A DNA stretch of 64,000 nucleotides from Monomorium pharaonis. Lineage: Eukaryota > Arthropoda > Insecta > Hymenoptera > Formicidae. The notes beneath the pieces are model-generated. The model was not told the origin of the DNA and did not search any database. It saw nothing but the letters and a program-made list of their open reading frames with translations. Within the stretch, counting starts at the first letter, position 1. Each line of letters opens with the position of its first letter. The position numbers and the translations under genes are program-made. This document shows, one piece after another, positions 1 to 8,937 of this stretch. Location: the NCBI RefSeq assembly GCF_013373865.1, contig NC_050475.1:18398358-18462357 (forward strand), read 5' to 3'.

Positions 1-26
1 GTTGTGGTGAGTCGTCGTATTTCACT
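1..26 (-). CDS. trol: perlecan exon 25 (5' part), laminin IV continuation
   Basis: Partial exon cut by the window edge. On the minus strand an acceptor (tatattttag) at 28-27 is followed by 26 coding bases. Joined in phase 2 to exon 24 they complete a Lys codon (AA/A) and read V-K-Y-D-D-S-P-Q, which continues the beta-rich laminin IV module begun in exon 24. Only the start of the exon is visible, so its length and the end of the module cannot be given. Confidence 0.75.
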
Positions 27-136
27 CTAAAATATATCAAAAGCATATTGTCATAACTATCTGGCGTTGGCCAGGATGGCATATTGAAAATTGTTCTAGC
101 AACCTTCAATGATAAGATCTCGAGTTTAATGCCTAC

Positions 137-1010
137 TTTATAAGAATGTTGTCAACATTCGCTAGTGTCATCATAATCTCCTCCCTGGAGGCCAGGACCT
201 CGCTTCTTCCTTGCTGCTTGTACCAATCGCCATAGAAGAATCTGACAGATCTCTCATTTTCATAATCAGGCGTTGGCTCTTCACCTTTGTGCACCAAAAT
301 GTAATTGTTGCCACTGAGAATGATAGAAGGTGCGTGATTCGGCGTGCCATTACCGCTGTGACGGATCGAGTATTTCAGGTAGCCACCGTAGGACTTTAAT
401 TGACTACCGTGATAGTTCTCGGGCAGTGGGAAATAGGGAACGTTATAGACGTCGAGTTCGTTGCTGAAGGATTCCAACAGCTGAACTCCGTCCCGGCCAA
501 GCGGTCGGATTTGGGATATCTGATTACTAACGTCGCCGTGAATTCTAATCGTCGGAGTGGTCTCGACTGATATGATTTTATGACGGTCGAACGGCGGCGG
601 GATTTGATAAGTGAAGAGATCAGCACTGCGGCATTCGGTGGCGACGCCAAAACAGAAGCACGAGATACACTCCTCGGCTACCTTAGCCTCGGAATTGAAC
701 TTGCCCCGTGGGCAGATGTTGCCGCGTTCCTTTACGACAACGATGGCATCCGGCACGGCGAAGACGAAGCCTCCGACGTTCAATGCCTCGCACGAATACG
801 CACCCTGGTCCTCCGGCTGTATGTCTGGACACGTTAGCGTGCCTGTTCCATTGGTGGACACGGTTGTGCACTTCGCGGGGATATGTCCCCAATTGAGACG
901 CCAATTGATTTCCGGTATCGGAACACCGATCGCCGTGCAGGTGAGGACCAACATGTCGCCCGGTACAAGGACGACCATCGGCGGTGGAGGTTTCATGATG
1001 TAAACAGGAG
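137..1010 (-). CDS. trol: perlecan exon 24: Ig domain, laminin-EGF fragment, laminin IV start
   Basis: Longest regular exon of the core, 874 nt, entered in phase 1 (acceptor attttttag at 1012-1011) and left in phase 2 (donor GTAGGC at 136). Residues about 1-95 form an Ig domain: PVYIMKPPPPM leads in, LTCTAIG and YSCEALN carry the paired cysteines and INWRLNW the core tryptophan. Two extra cysteines lie between them (KCTTV, TLTCPD). Residues about 97-125 (NICPRGKF to ATECRS) are a cysteine-rich laminin-EGF half-module. From about residue 130 the sequence (IPPPFDRHKIISVE, GGYLKYSIRH, NNYILVHKGEE) matches the laminin IV (LamB) domain. In perlecan this domain is inserted in a split EGF module, as the order here shows. 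The join to exon 23 makes S-P-V-Y-I, typical of this position. Confidence 0.95.
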
Positions 1011-1676
1011 CTAAAAAATGTAATAATAGTCACAATAAATAAACATGATATTTCATTGAATTATTAGTGAGATTACAGATTATAACAGATTAAAGTAGAT
1101 TAGAAAATTTTCTTAAAATAAAAGATATACACGATAATAGTAAACTAACTATTCGACCGATAAATGTTTCCCCAGGTTCGAATGCTGGCTATTTTTATGA
1201 GATTATTTTTCGCAATAAATTATTTACAATTTGAGGGGGAGAGAGTGGCTAGGAAGAGAAAATCTTAAAGATGCTTCCGAGTATCTAGCTATAAGTAACT
1301 GTGTCATTGACAAAATTTTCGGCGCGCACAGTTTATATAGGTAAAGAATATTTAAATTAACAGAAAAATTATATTCAGCGATTTGCTGCAAATCGAAATA
1401 GATAATATTAATTTTATCTTTACGTTTAAAAGAGATATGTTTTAAATTTGACTTTCAAAACTTAACATGAAAATATATTAATAATATATATTAAAGTATA
1501 AAATATACGTCGCTTCTTAACACGTAGTAGAATAATCGATTACTTTGGAACATCGATTGTTTCGTGAAAGGTGTTATAAGTACTATCCATCGTTTGATTT
1601 ATCCGATCACGAACAAAAATCAGCAACGAAATATTGATGCTTTACGCTCATGAAATTTCTATATCTCGATACTAAC
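1011..1676 (-). other. intron 23, AT-rich
   Basis: 666-bp intron between the LDLa 21/22 exon and the Ig/laminin IV exon. AT-rich throughout. No open frame, repeat or RNA structure was recognised. Confidence 0.85.
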
Positions 1677-1925
1677 AGCATCCAACTTCGTCGCTGCCGT
1701 CCAAGCAGTCGCGCTCCATGTCGCAGTGGTAGCTCTTCGGGATACACTGTTTATTGCTGCTACAGGCGAACTCGTTGTAACGGCACGGTGATCCCGGGGG
1801 AGACGGCGCGCAGTTCTCCTCGTCGCTGTTGTCCGCGCAGTCCTTGTCGCCGTCGCAACGCCACAACTTGCTGACGCACTGCTTATTATTGCAGCGGAAC
1901 TCGTTCGGCTCGCATCCGTGCGGAC
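1677..1925 (-). CDS. trol: perlecan exon 23: LDLa repeats 21 and 22
   Basis: 249-nt, phase 1 to phase 1. It encodes two complete LDLa modules separated by a short Pro/Ser linker (APSPPGSP). Repeat 21 runs from CEPNEFRC to NSDEENC and repeat 22 from CRYNEFAC to GSDEVGC. Each has six cysteines and the acidic Asp/Glu pattern (DGDKDC-ADNSDE; DMERDC-LDGSDE) that holds calcium in this family. Acceptor is tttcgacag (1927-1926) and donor GTTAGT (1676). These repeats lie between the two Ig domains, an arrangement I associate with arthropod perlecan rather than the vertebrate form. Confidence 0.95.
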
Positions 1926-2033
1926 CTGTCGAAACGCGCGATGCGCGAAAACGCTCGGCGTAAAACTCTCGCCTATAAAGTATGGATACGCCAGGGTATA
2001 CCCTAGCTTTTCGCAGATATCTATCATACTTAC
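1926..2033 (-). other. intron 22, 108 bp and stop-free in the exon frame
   Basis: Short intron with a consensus donor (GTAAGTATG at 2033) and a good acceptor (gtttcgacag). Its length is a multiple of three and it has no stop codon in the frame of its neighbours, so a naive ORF reads from LDLa 20 through it into LDLa 21. The translated insert (about SKYDRYLRK to RASRVS) has no LDLa character. I call it an intron because both splice sites are strong and phase 1 like every neighbouring junction. Confidence 0.75.
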
Positions 2034-2171
2034 TGCATCGCATCTCGTCAGATCCATCGGTGCAGTCGAATTTACCGTCGCACACAAACGATTTAGGAAT
2101 GCAATCGCCATTGCTGCAGGTAGCCTGATCGTATTGGCACACTTGCGGAGGTCGGGTAGTCGGCTGCTCAA
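2034..2171 (-). CDS. trol: perlecan exon 22: LDLa repeat 20
   Basis: 138-nt, phase 1-1, first of the three LDLa repeats after the first Ig domain. The exon opens with a Thr/Pro linker (EQPTTRPPQV) and encodes CQYDQATC-SNGDC-IPKSFVC-DGKFDC-TDGSDEMRC: six cysteines and a complete acidic calcium signature. The acceptor is ttatcacgcag (2173-2172). The 107-bp intron upstream separates it from the Ig exon. Confidence 0.93.
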
Positions 2172-2278
2172 CTGCGTGATAATTAATTTAATATTGTAAA
2201 TCTTCATTAAAGTAAATTTTATATTTGTCAGCAGCTGTATATTTTGCGAATCAGAGAGGCAAGATAAAAGAACCATAC

Positions 2279-2506
2279 ACTTCTCAACAGTAAGGACGAC
2301 GTTCACTTGACGGCCCGGGGTGGACGGTGGATAACCCACGGCTTCGCAGATGTAAGTTCCGGCGTGGTCGAGTTGGATGTTGGGTATCTCCAGGCGACCG
2401 TTGATGTCTCGGCTGCCGGGCGGCAGTGGAAGGCCATTGCCGCGAATCCAACGTACTCTGGCACGTAGAAGACCCTCGTCACGGCATTGGAATACGACCT
2501 CGCGAC
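2279..2506 (-). CDS. trol: perlecan exon 21: first Ig domain
   Basis: 228-nt, phase 1-1, one Ig domain of the I-set/C2 type. Residues REVVFQCRDEG carry the first cysteine, VRWIRGNG the core tryptophan, LEIPNIQLDHAGTYICEA the D-A-G-x-Y-x-C signature with the second cysteine, and VNVVLTVEK the last strand. Acceptor is ttccgatcag (2508-2507) and donor GTATGG (2278). This Ig domain sits between LDLa 19 and LDLa 20. Its first residue depends on splicing: Ser if joined to exon 19, Gly if the microexon at 3326-3340 is included. Confidence 0.95.
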
Positions 2507-3325
2507 CTGATCGGAACGGTTTTGCATGATATAAATTCCGCTTGAGTCTCGAGAGATTGCACCCTTACGGATCATTATGCCCGACGGTACGTCACACGAT
2601 CGTCCCGTCAGTGATCAGTAAGCAAGCGGATTTCCCCGTTTCTTAAATTAAGATGACACCGACGACGTGTTAGTTCAACATTTCGTGCGACACTTCAATT
2701 CTTCTTAATTACGTTACGCGATTATATGCTGCTTATACAAAGTAGAAAACATTCTATGCAAGGCATAGTTGAATCAAAATTCGAAATTCGAAAAAATTAG
2801 TGTCAAAAGAATTATTGTAAATTAAATGTATGTATGACGATCAGGATTAGGCACCGGTAGCGAAAGATTTCGTAAATAATTTTGTAACCCAAAGTATGCA
2901 AAATTCAAGTTTTCAATGAGATTAGCTATCATGCATTATTATCATTTACATGCATGGCTTCAAACGATATTAATAAAATTCTCGATTATTAATTCAATTG
3001 TAAAATTTTCATTTTTTTGCAAAAATAAACATAATTTTTATAAATATAATTGCAATATGTGTACATTTGCAAATAAAAAATGTTGGATATTATATTTAAT
3101 AATTAGACAATTTTTGAGAAGTTTTTAAAATCATTCTATTGCTTAAAGAAGCGTTTGCAACAGAAATTCATGAAAAGCAGAGAATACATATATACGTATG
3201 TATATACAGACACTTGTATATCATAATTGAAATATGTATTTCCAATTCTGCATATCTAATGATTCATGAAGATTATTTTAGCCCACAGTGATTTGCACAG
3301 CTTATATTTTTTTTTTAAGTCTTAC
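2507..3325 (-). other. intron between microexon and first Ig exon
   Basis: 819 bp, strongly AT-rich. A short open frame upstream of the Ig exon (to about 2575) is only read-through into the intron. It has no similarity to a domain I know. No other feature seen. Confidence 0.7.
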
Positions 3326-3340
3326 CTTGCTTCGCCGGGT
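3326..3340 (-). CDS. trol: candidate 15-nt microexon (five-residue insert)
   Basis: On the minus strand ACCCGGCGAAGCAAG is flanked by an excellent acceptor (ttcttgccttggccag) and an excellent donor (GTAAGA). It is phase 1-1 and 15 nt long. Included between exons 19 and 21 it gives IKE-N-P-A-K-Q-G-REVVF. Skipped, the junction reads IKE-S-REVVF. Both versions are in frame, so it may be constitutive or alternative. It is far too short for domain evidence. The call rests on the splice sites, the phase and its place in the right intron. Confidence 0.55.
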
Positions 3341-3617
3341 CTGGCCAAGGCAAGAAAAAAATAACAAACATAGTCATTAATTAACTTTCTTTTAGGATAC
3401 TCTAATTTGTCGGCAACGCGGCACTTGTTGCTTCTTATTATTATTGTCTAATAATTGTGTTAATTTTTTAAATATATAAACAATTAAGATTTTCGATTAT
3501 TGAGATATTTTAGTTAGATGATAACTACAATATATACAAAAACTGAAGTTGCAACAAATGCATATACAACATATCATCAAATCCGTACATGACTTAATAA
3601 AAAATGATAATACTTAC

Positions 3618-3677
3618 TTTCTTTAATCACTTGCTCACTGGGATACGTCTTCAGCCTAAGGTCAGATGTTCCGGCAT
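3618..3677 (-). CDS. trol: perlecan exon 19: linker before first Ig domain
   Basis: 60-nt, phase 1-1. It encodes AGTSDLRLKTYPSEQVIKE, which I recognise as the linker or first strand leading into the first Ig domain of insect perlecans. Acceptor is gctcgtacgtag (3679-3678) and donor the perfect GTAAGT (3617-3612). It has no cysteine and cannot fold alone, so it probably supplies the A-strand of the following Ig domain. Confidence 0.85.
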
Positions 3678-4310
3678 CTACGTACGAGCGAAGAAAAAGT
3701 TCGTATTAAAAATAGTCACCGTAAAAACATTAACAAAAATAATGATTAATGATTAATAAATGTATGTACAGAATCAACGTTATATCAATTTTGTTAATTC
3801 GAGATTTCTACCCGGCACCTTTCATTATTTTTCGTCTACTACGAGGAAATACAATTCTATATTTTAGTCCAGTTATTAATTGTTTTTAAAAAATATAATA
3901 CACATAGTATGATATCTATCTACTGCTACGTTCTATTCTACCGTCAGAAAAATTGAGAGAGCTCACTGTATCCCTCATATTATATTTATCATAAAATAGA
4001 TGTTTGTTATTTTCAGATTAAAAGTGTGTATATTATCGGGTAAAGGCAAAATTGTAATTTAAATGATGGAAATACAATACAGACTCATTTGCTCGGATAC
4101 TATCCGCTGCAAACGGGGATAATAAATACCTTTTAGTGTTATATAAAACATTACAGTATTACGTTACAGCAGATATTATGTTACGATGTCATGGATATTT
4201 ACAAGGTATTATTGATTAGCACATGGCGTGTTATCGGCCAGCCGTGCGGTCCCCTTTCGCGAAGGCGGTCTGCGCTTCGCGCGGGCGGACTAACTACAGG
4301 GGAGACTCAC
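3678..4310 (-). other. intron 18, AT-rich
   Basis: 633 bp between the double-LDLa exon and the linker exon. AT-rich, with no recognised repeat or coding signal. Confidence 0.8.
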
Positions 4311-4586
4311 AATTATCATAACTGCAATCCATTTCATCGGACATGTCTCTAGGACAGTCGAGCCGTTTGTCGCACCGCTGATGCAGCGGGATGCAATGAC
4401 CGTCATTGCACGTCCATTCGTGCGCGCTGCACCTACTGTGATTTCTTTGCATTGCCCTATAGTGACAGTCCAACTCGTCGCTGTCGTCGTATGGGCAATC
4501 GATTCGGCGATCGCAACGTTGATGTTGTGGTATACAATCGCCACTCTTGCACCTCCACTCCTCGTACGAACATACCGCTTCGCGAG
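4311..4586 (-). CDS. trol: perlecan exon 18: LDLa repeats 18 and 19
   Basis: 276-nt, phase 1-1. It holds two LDLa modules in one exon: CSYEEWRC to DSDELDC and CSAHEWTC to MSDEMDC, joined by a basic linker with a potential N-glycosylation site (HYRAMQRNHSR). The two repeats resemble each other closely (WxC, CIP-HQRCD, R-DCP, SDE-DC), which suggests a recent tandem duplication. Both have one extra residue in the last loop (PYDDSDE, PRDMSDE). Acceptor is gaaactaaag (4588-4587) and donor GTGAGT (4310). These are the last repeats before the linker and Ig domain. Confidence 0.93.
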
Positions 4587-4818
4587 CTTTAGTTTCGTCG
4601 TTAAATGCGTGTCATTATGCTGCGTTTTCGCAGAGTTGCTTAGACTATCTTGACCGAGGCGAGTAAGGCTCGTCGTCAATTATTAATTCTTGTTTAAATA
4701 CAATACGAAAGTTCGAAGTAAAATTTGTGATTCTGATCAATCTCATCTTCAGCCTTATCTTTGTCCTTGCGATTTGTTCGCAAGGGCTGTTATTATTAAA
4801 TATAAATGATCGACTTAC

Positions 4819-4956
4819 CGCAGTTATGTTCATCAGATCCATCTCGGCATTCGGGAATTCCGTTACAGATGGAGGATAATGGGACGCACCTTCTATCCGA
4901 AATGCACATATATTGATCCGTAGCACATTGACCTGATGACGATGGCACTGGAGGCT
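4819..4956 (-). CDS. trol: perlecan exon 17: LDLa repeat 17
   Basis: 138-nt, phase 1-1. A short Pro/Ser linker (PPVPSSSGQ) is followed by CATDQYMC-ISDRRC-VPLSSIC-NGIPEC-RDGSDEHNC. All six cysteines are present. An Asn replaces the usual first Asp of the CDG motif, as in LDLa 4, 5 and 16. The SSSG in the linker lacks nearby acidic residues, so a glycosaminoglycan chain there is unlikely. The donor is GTAAGT (4818). Confidence 0.94.
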
Positions 4957-5232
4957 CTAATAAGTAAAGATTTAAGAGATAGATTTTCAATTAAATTTAT
5001 CTACGACTAGAATTTAGAAAATAAATTGGAGAAATTTAGTAAACTATAAATAAGTGGCGAACTTCGTTATTTATAAATTACTCCGAAATTATGTCAACTT
5101 ATATTAATCTGTAACCGGGTTTCTGTACATTTTCCTTTTTTTGTTATTTACTATTATTATTTACTATTTACTCCCTTTTTATTTATTACTTATTAGTTAT
5201 TTTTTGATTGGCGCGTGAATATTGCTAATTAC

Positions 5233-5340
5233 CGCATTCCTCCTCATCAGAACCGTCGGCGCACTCGATGTATCCGTTGCACCTTTGATCGGCGCGGATG
5301 CAGTCTCCATTGGCGCACTGGAACTCATCCCGCGTGCATC
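5233..5340 (-). CDS. trol: perlecan exon 16: LDLa repeat 16
   Basis: 108-nt, phase 1-1, a minimal LDLa exon with no linker: CTRDEFQC-ANGDC-IRADQRC-NGYIEC-ADGSDEEEC. The acceptor (actcttattttag) touches the first cysteine codon and the donor GTAATT follows the last. The flanking open reading is short, so this exon is easy to miss in ORF searches. Confidence 0.93.
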
Positions 5341-6752
5341 CTAAAATAAGAGTTCGCGTTATACGTTAAACGTGACAACCGTGAGTTGTTGGAACCGTCA
5401 AAGAAACGATATAGATGAGACACAGATACAATGTAAAATGTCAGCCATGGAGCCATCATATGTCCGTTATTACAATCTAAACACAATGATCTAACGTCGA
5501 AAATATAATTACGATGAAGATAAAGATTTCATTACCTAGAAAAGACTGTTAAACGTAATCTAGAACAGAGCTGTCTGACCGGGCGTTCTCTTTCATACGT
5601 CTCGCCCTTTTCTTTCGCTGACATTCCGTTCACTAATTTAGACAGCTTTGGTCTAGAATCTAGACCATATCGGAAATCAGTTCATACAGCACAGAATTAT
5701 CGAACTGACGCAACGTATCTTCACGTATTTTCTTCATACTGTGTGCACTGATTGTTATCTACGAACACTTATATATAATTCGTCATTCAATATAACTTCA
5801 ATATAAATTCAGGAGGAAAGACATTCGCGATCTCTTGACTTAATGTGAGATTTTTGTCACCTTTTGATCAAGAAAAGATAGTCCAGATGTCATTAAATAA
5901 TATTGAGAGAAAATATCAAATCTCTTAAAATATTTTTTTCTTCCAAAGTTTAAAAATATATAGATAAAAAATGTACTTTCCTCGTGTTATGCATGCCAAT
6001 GCCAAATAGGATATTTATGCTAAATGTTCTACCTACGAGAAAAATAAACGATCTAAATTTTACGTCAGGCAGAGATGCACTATTATTTATATAAAGATGC
6101 GCCGGGTAATATAGAATAAGACTGCGATTATAAATTTCAGAAATATAATCAAGTCTCTACTGGAACAACCTACACATCTTCTATTCAGCTGCTAACACAG
6201 ATTGGCAGAAAAGAACATAGATCTAAGAGAATCTGGTGCTTTCGATGATATTTCACAATATATCCCGCAGATAATAATTTTGACGTTATTTAAAAGTACA
6301 GGATAGGATTTCCAAAGAGAATATAATTTTTAAAAAGATAAAACAGAGCAATACCACAGAAGTCTAAATAAGAAGTAAATGAAAAGGAAAGACTAAATAA
6401 AAATCAATAAATCACTTAAATTAGGTCTCTATTAGTGGAATAATATTAAAAAATACCGTAAATAGTAAATAATTAAAAGGGATAAAATCAAAAGAATTAT
6501 CTTTTCATGTAAATTTTTTTTTAACGTCATTATCGTCAACGTAAATTCGCAAATTCGCGGAGAAATATTCGTCGAGATATCGAGATATTCGAGATATCGA
6601 CGTACGAACGCGATTTCATTTTCACAGTCGCAAAATTTAAACACTGAACGGGGGGAGAATGGAAGCGCGGAATGAGACTTTGACGCGGAGTGTGTGTGAG
6701 TATACGTATGTAAGGGTGTCACCAGATTTTCGAGATCTACAAATAATCTAAC
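5341..6752 (-). other. intron 15
   Basis: 1.4 kb, AT-rich. It contains a small terminal-inverted-repeat element (5559-5657) and, near 6570-6600, a short palindromic run built of gagatatcg/cgatatc units. No coding signal on either strand. Confidence 0.8.
5559..5657. mobile_element. small foldback element with ~18-bp inverted ends
   Basis: The left end tctagaacagagctgtct (5559-5576) is the inverted counterpart of agacagctttggtctaga (5640-5657), with 15 of 18 positions pairing. The ~63-bp middle is unrelated to the ends. Size and structure suit a MITE remnant or solo foldback. No target-site duplication was identified, so the class is unknown. Confidence 0.35.
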
Positions 6753-7013
6753 CGAAGCAGTACTGTTCGTCGGTAAAGTCGCGGCAATCGTAGAAATGGT
6801 CGCAGTGGTGGGTTTCGGGAATGCAAGTGCCGTCGGCGCAAACAAAATCATCCGGAGCACAACTCCTCGGCGTGCTCAGATTTGTCGGCGGCACATCAGC
6901 ATTTGCATCTGTGTCTGGGCTGTAAGCCTCGTTATCCACCGGATTCGCACCGGCTACCACCCCCGGCGTCTCTGAACGCCCCCCCGAGGAGGCACTATCC
7001 GAGGCGTCTACAC
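6753..7013 (-). CDS. trol: perlecan exon 15: acidic Ser/Gly linker plus LDLa repeat 15
   Basis: 261-nt, phase 1-1. The first ~48 residues are a flexible acidic linker (VDASDSASSGGRSE, later EAYSPDTDANADVPPT). The last 37 are the LDLa repeat CAPDDFVC-ADGTC-IPETHHC-DHFYDC-RDFTDEQYC. The Ser-Ser-Gly-Gly within a cluster of Asp and Glu is a plausible glycosaminoglycan attachment site. Acceptor is gagttacttctag (7015-7014) and donor GTTAGA (6752). The start was set by the splice acceptor, because the frame upstream stays open only to the linker. Confidence 0.9.
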
Positions 7014-8100
7014 CTAGAAGTAACTCAATCTGAGCTGCGGTGTTTCTCGCGGGCGGGTAAACGTTTCATGTGTGATTGTTATCGGCGACGCAACCGATAT
7101 GTACGCCGTACGCCCGAAAAATCATTTTCGGGGAGGGGGGAAAAAAAGCCTCCGCCTCTTGCCGTGGACCGTACGCATAATCAGGACTTAAGGCGCGAGT
7201 CCGGAATGTAATAAAATACTACTCTGAGACAAGCACGCGGTTGTCCGTCTTGTGTCGCCTTCATATTCATATCTCAAGTGTCGCCTTCCCCTCGGACTCA
7301 ATCTTAAAAGTAAGATTTATTTGCACTGACGACTTTGAGAGGCAAGGCTATTGGCGGCTTAAGAAGCTTACTAGCTATTCTTCTATAATAACTTGCTCAT
7401 TGCGCAATCAAAGTAGGACTAAATTTTAAGTTAAGAACGGGCTTTATTCGGTCTTAGCTGGATTTTCGTGTTGACATTCTTTTGTAACTTTATATTTTTT
7501 TTTCATGAAAGTAAACGTCAAATAAATTTTTGGTCTTGAAACACAATTATAAGTTGAACACGTATAGTAATATTAAACTGATTATCAATTTAATATCGTA
7601 TCAATTATTATTCTTGTTCAATTTATAATTGTATTTCAAGTGTCTGAAATCTTATTCGGCGCGCAGTTTGAAAAAGTATATAAAATCACATAAGAGAGAG
7701 AAATATCAGCGCAAAGAGATTCAACTATGACCCATCTTTAATTAGTTCAGTTGGGTTTTTATATGTCGATCTACATTTTTATATTGTTACTTAAAAATTT
7801 TAAATCTCGTAAAAAAAATTCACTCAACACAGTATGGGCAGTGACGTAAGTTGAGAAATAATGTTGCGCCCTCGAATCGTGCTCCTAACGTCATTTTAAG
7901 TCCTGGCTACGAATACGTTCCGAAGGCTAAATCGTAAATATCGAATAAGTCAGAATTAACCACAACCGGGGGGAGAATATTCCATCTTCTGAATATCAAT
8001 AAGGATCATTCCCCCGGACCTAAATAAATCGCAGCTCTTCACGGTGAGAATAACGCACGGATGTCGTACGAGCGACTGATTCCGAGGAGGTTCGACTTAC
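7014..8100 (-). other. intron 14
   Basis: 1.1 kb. The side next to exon 15 (7014-7250) is GC-rich and CpG-dense and the rest is AT-rich. No domain, repeat family or RNA was recognised. Short plus-strand frames here have no coding character. Confidence 0.75.
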
Positions 8101-8244
8101 CTTGACGACAGTTAAGCTCGTCCTCGTCGTGCGGGCAATCCGCACGTCCGTCGCACACCGCGGCTTGGGGTATGCAGCTGCCGTCGTTGCAGGTGAAGCT
8201 GTCGGGCTGGCATTCTTCGTTTTGGCCGGTCTCTCCGCTGTCCG
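8101..8244 (-). CDS. trol: perlecan exon 14: LDLa repeat 14
   Basis: 144-nt, phase 1-1. A short linker (DSGETGQNEE) precedes CQPDSFTC-NDGSC-IPQAAVC-DGRADC-PHDEDELNC. The linker contains Ser-Gly between acidic residues (D-S-G-E), a good minimal match to a glycosaminoglycan attachment site. Acceptor is cttcatttttcag and donor the perfect GTAAGT (8100). Confidence 0.95.
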
Positions 8245-8829
8245 CTGAAAAATGAAGTGACACGCGGTTTACGTTGAAGCTATACGCTTCCGGAATGGAA
8301 ATTCGCTGAACGGATAGAAAAGAATATCTGGAATTGAACCCCGTGGAATTGGTATTGACACGTAAATTTTACGTCCGAGGAAATAGACCACTCTTAATAA
8401 ACGTAACATAAAATTTTCATACATTTCACAGTTTCAACAAGAAGTTTGACAAAATGTTTATTTACAATCAAGAATCATATAGACGGATATGACTTAATTA
8501 TTATCTTTAACACCGCTGAGACTTCCTGCCGAGCAACGGCTTAGCGCTCAGAAATAGCGGAAACTTGGATGGGCGAGAGTAGATGAAAGGAATAAAATAT
8601 AAGGGTATGAAGGTAAGGGTTATACGTAAAATTTGCGTACATTACCATTTTAGGGCTAATGAAAACTATGGTCAACGCTTCAAGTTACAAAATGCGTCAG
8701 CGCATCTTGCTGAAAAAATATGCCATGTAACGAAGCAGTAGGATGCTTTGTGTAATATTTGAATGTACATGGAATGTGTAACAACTTTTTTCGGAGAAGA
8801 AAAATGCAATTATCTAAAGATATCCTTAC
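8245..8829 (-). other. intron 13
   Basis: 585 bp, mixed composition. A minus-strand frame reading out of exon 14 or 13 is intron read-through. No independent feature seen. Confidence 0.8.
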
Positions 8830-8937
8830 GGCAATTTCGTTCGTCACTAGCGTCATGGCAGTCCATATTGTGGTCGCAGAAGAAGTTCTTATTGATACAG
8901 ACGCCATTGTCGCAGGGTAGTTGACCGTCGGGGCATT
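8830..8937 (-). CDS. trol: perlecan exon 13: LDLa repeat 13
   Basis: 108-nt minimal exon, phase 1-1: CPDGQLPC-DNGVC-INKNFFC-DHNMDC-HDASDERNC. All six cysteines and the SDE motif are present. The hydrophobic/aromatic residue usually found two before the second cysteine is Leu here, the most divergent core among these repeats. Acceptor is tggtttttgcag and donor GTAAGG (8829). Confidence 0.93.
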
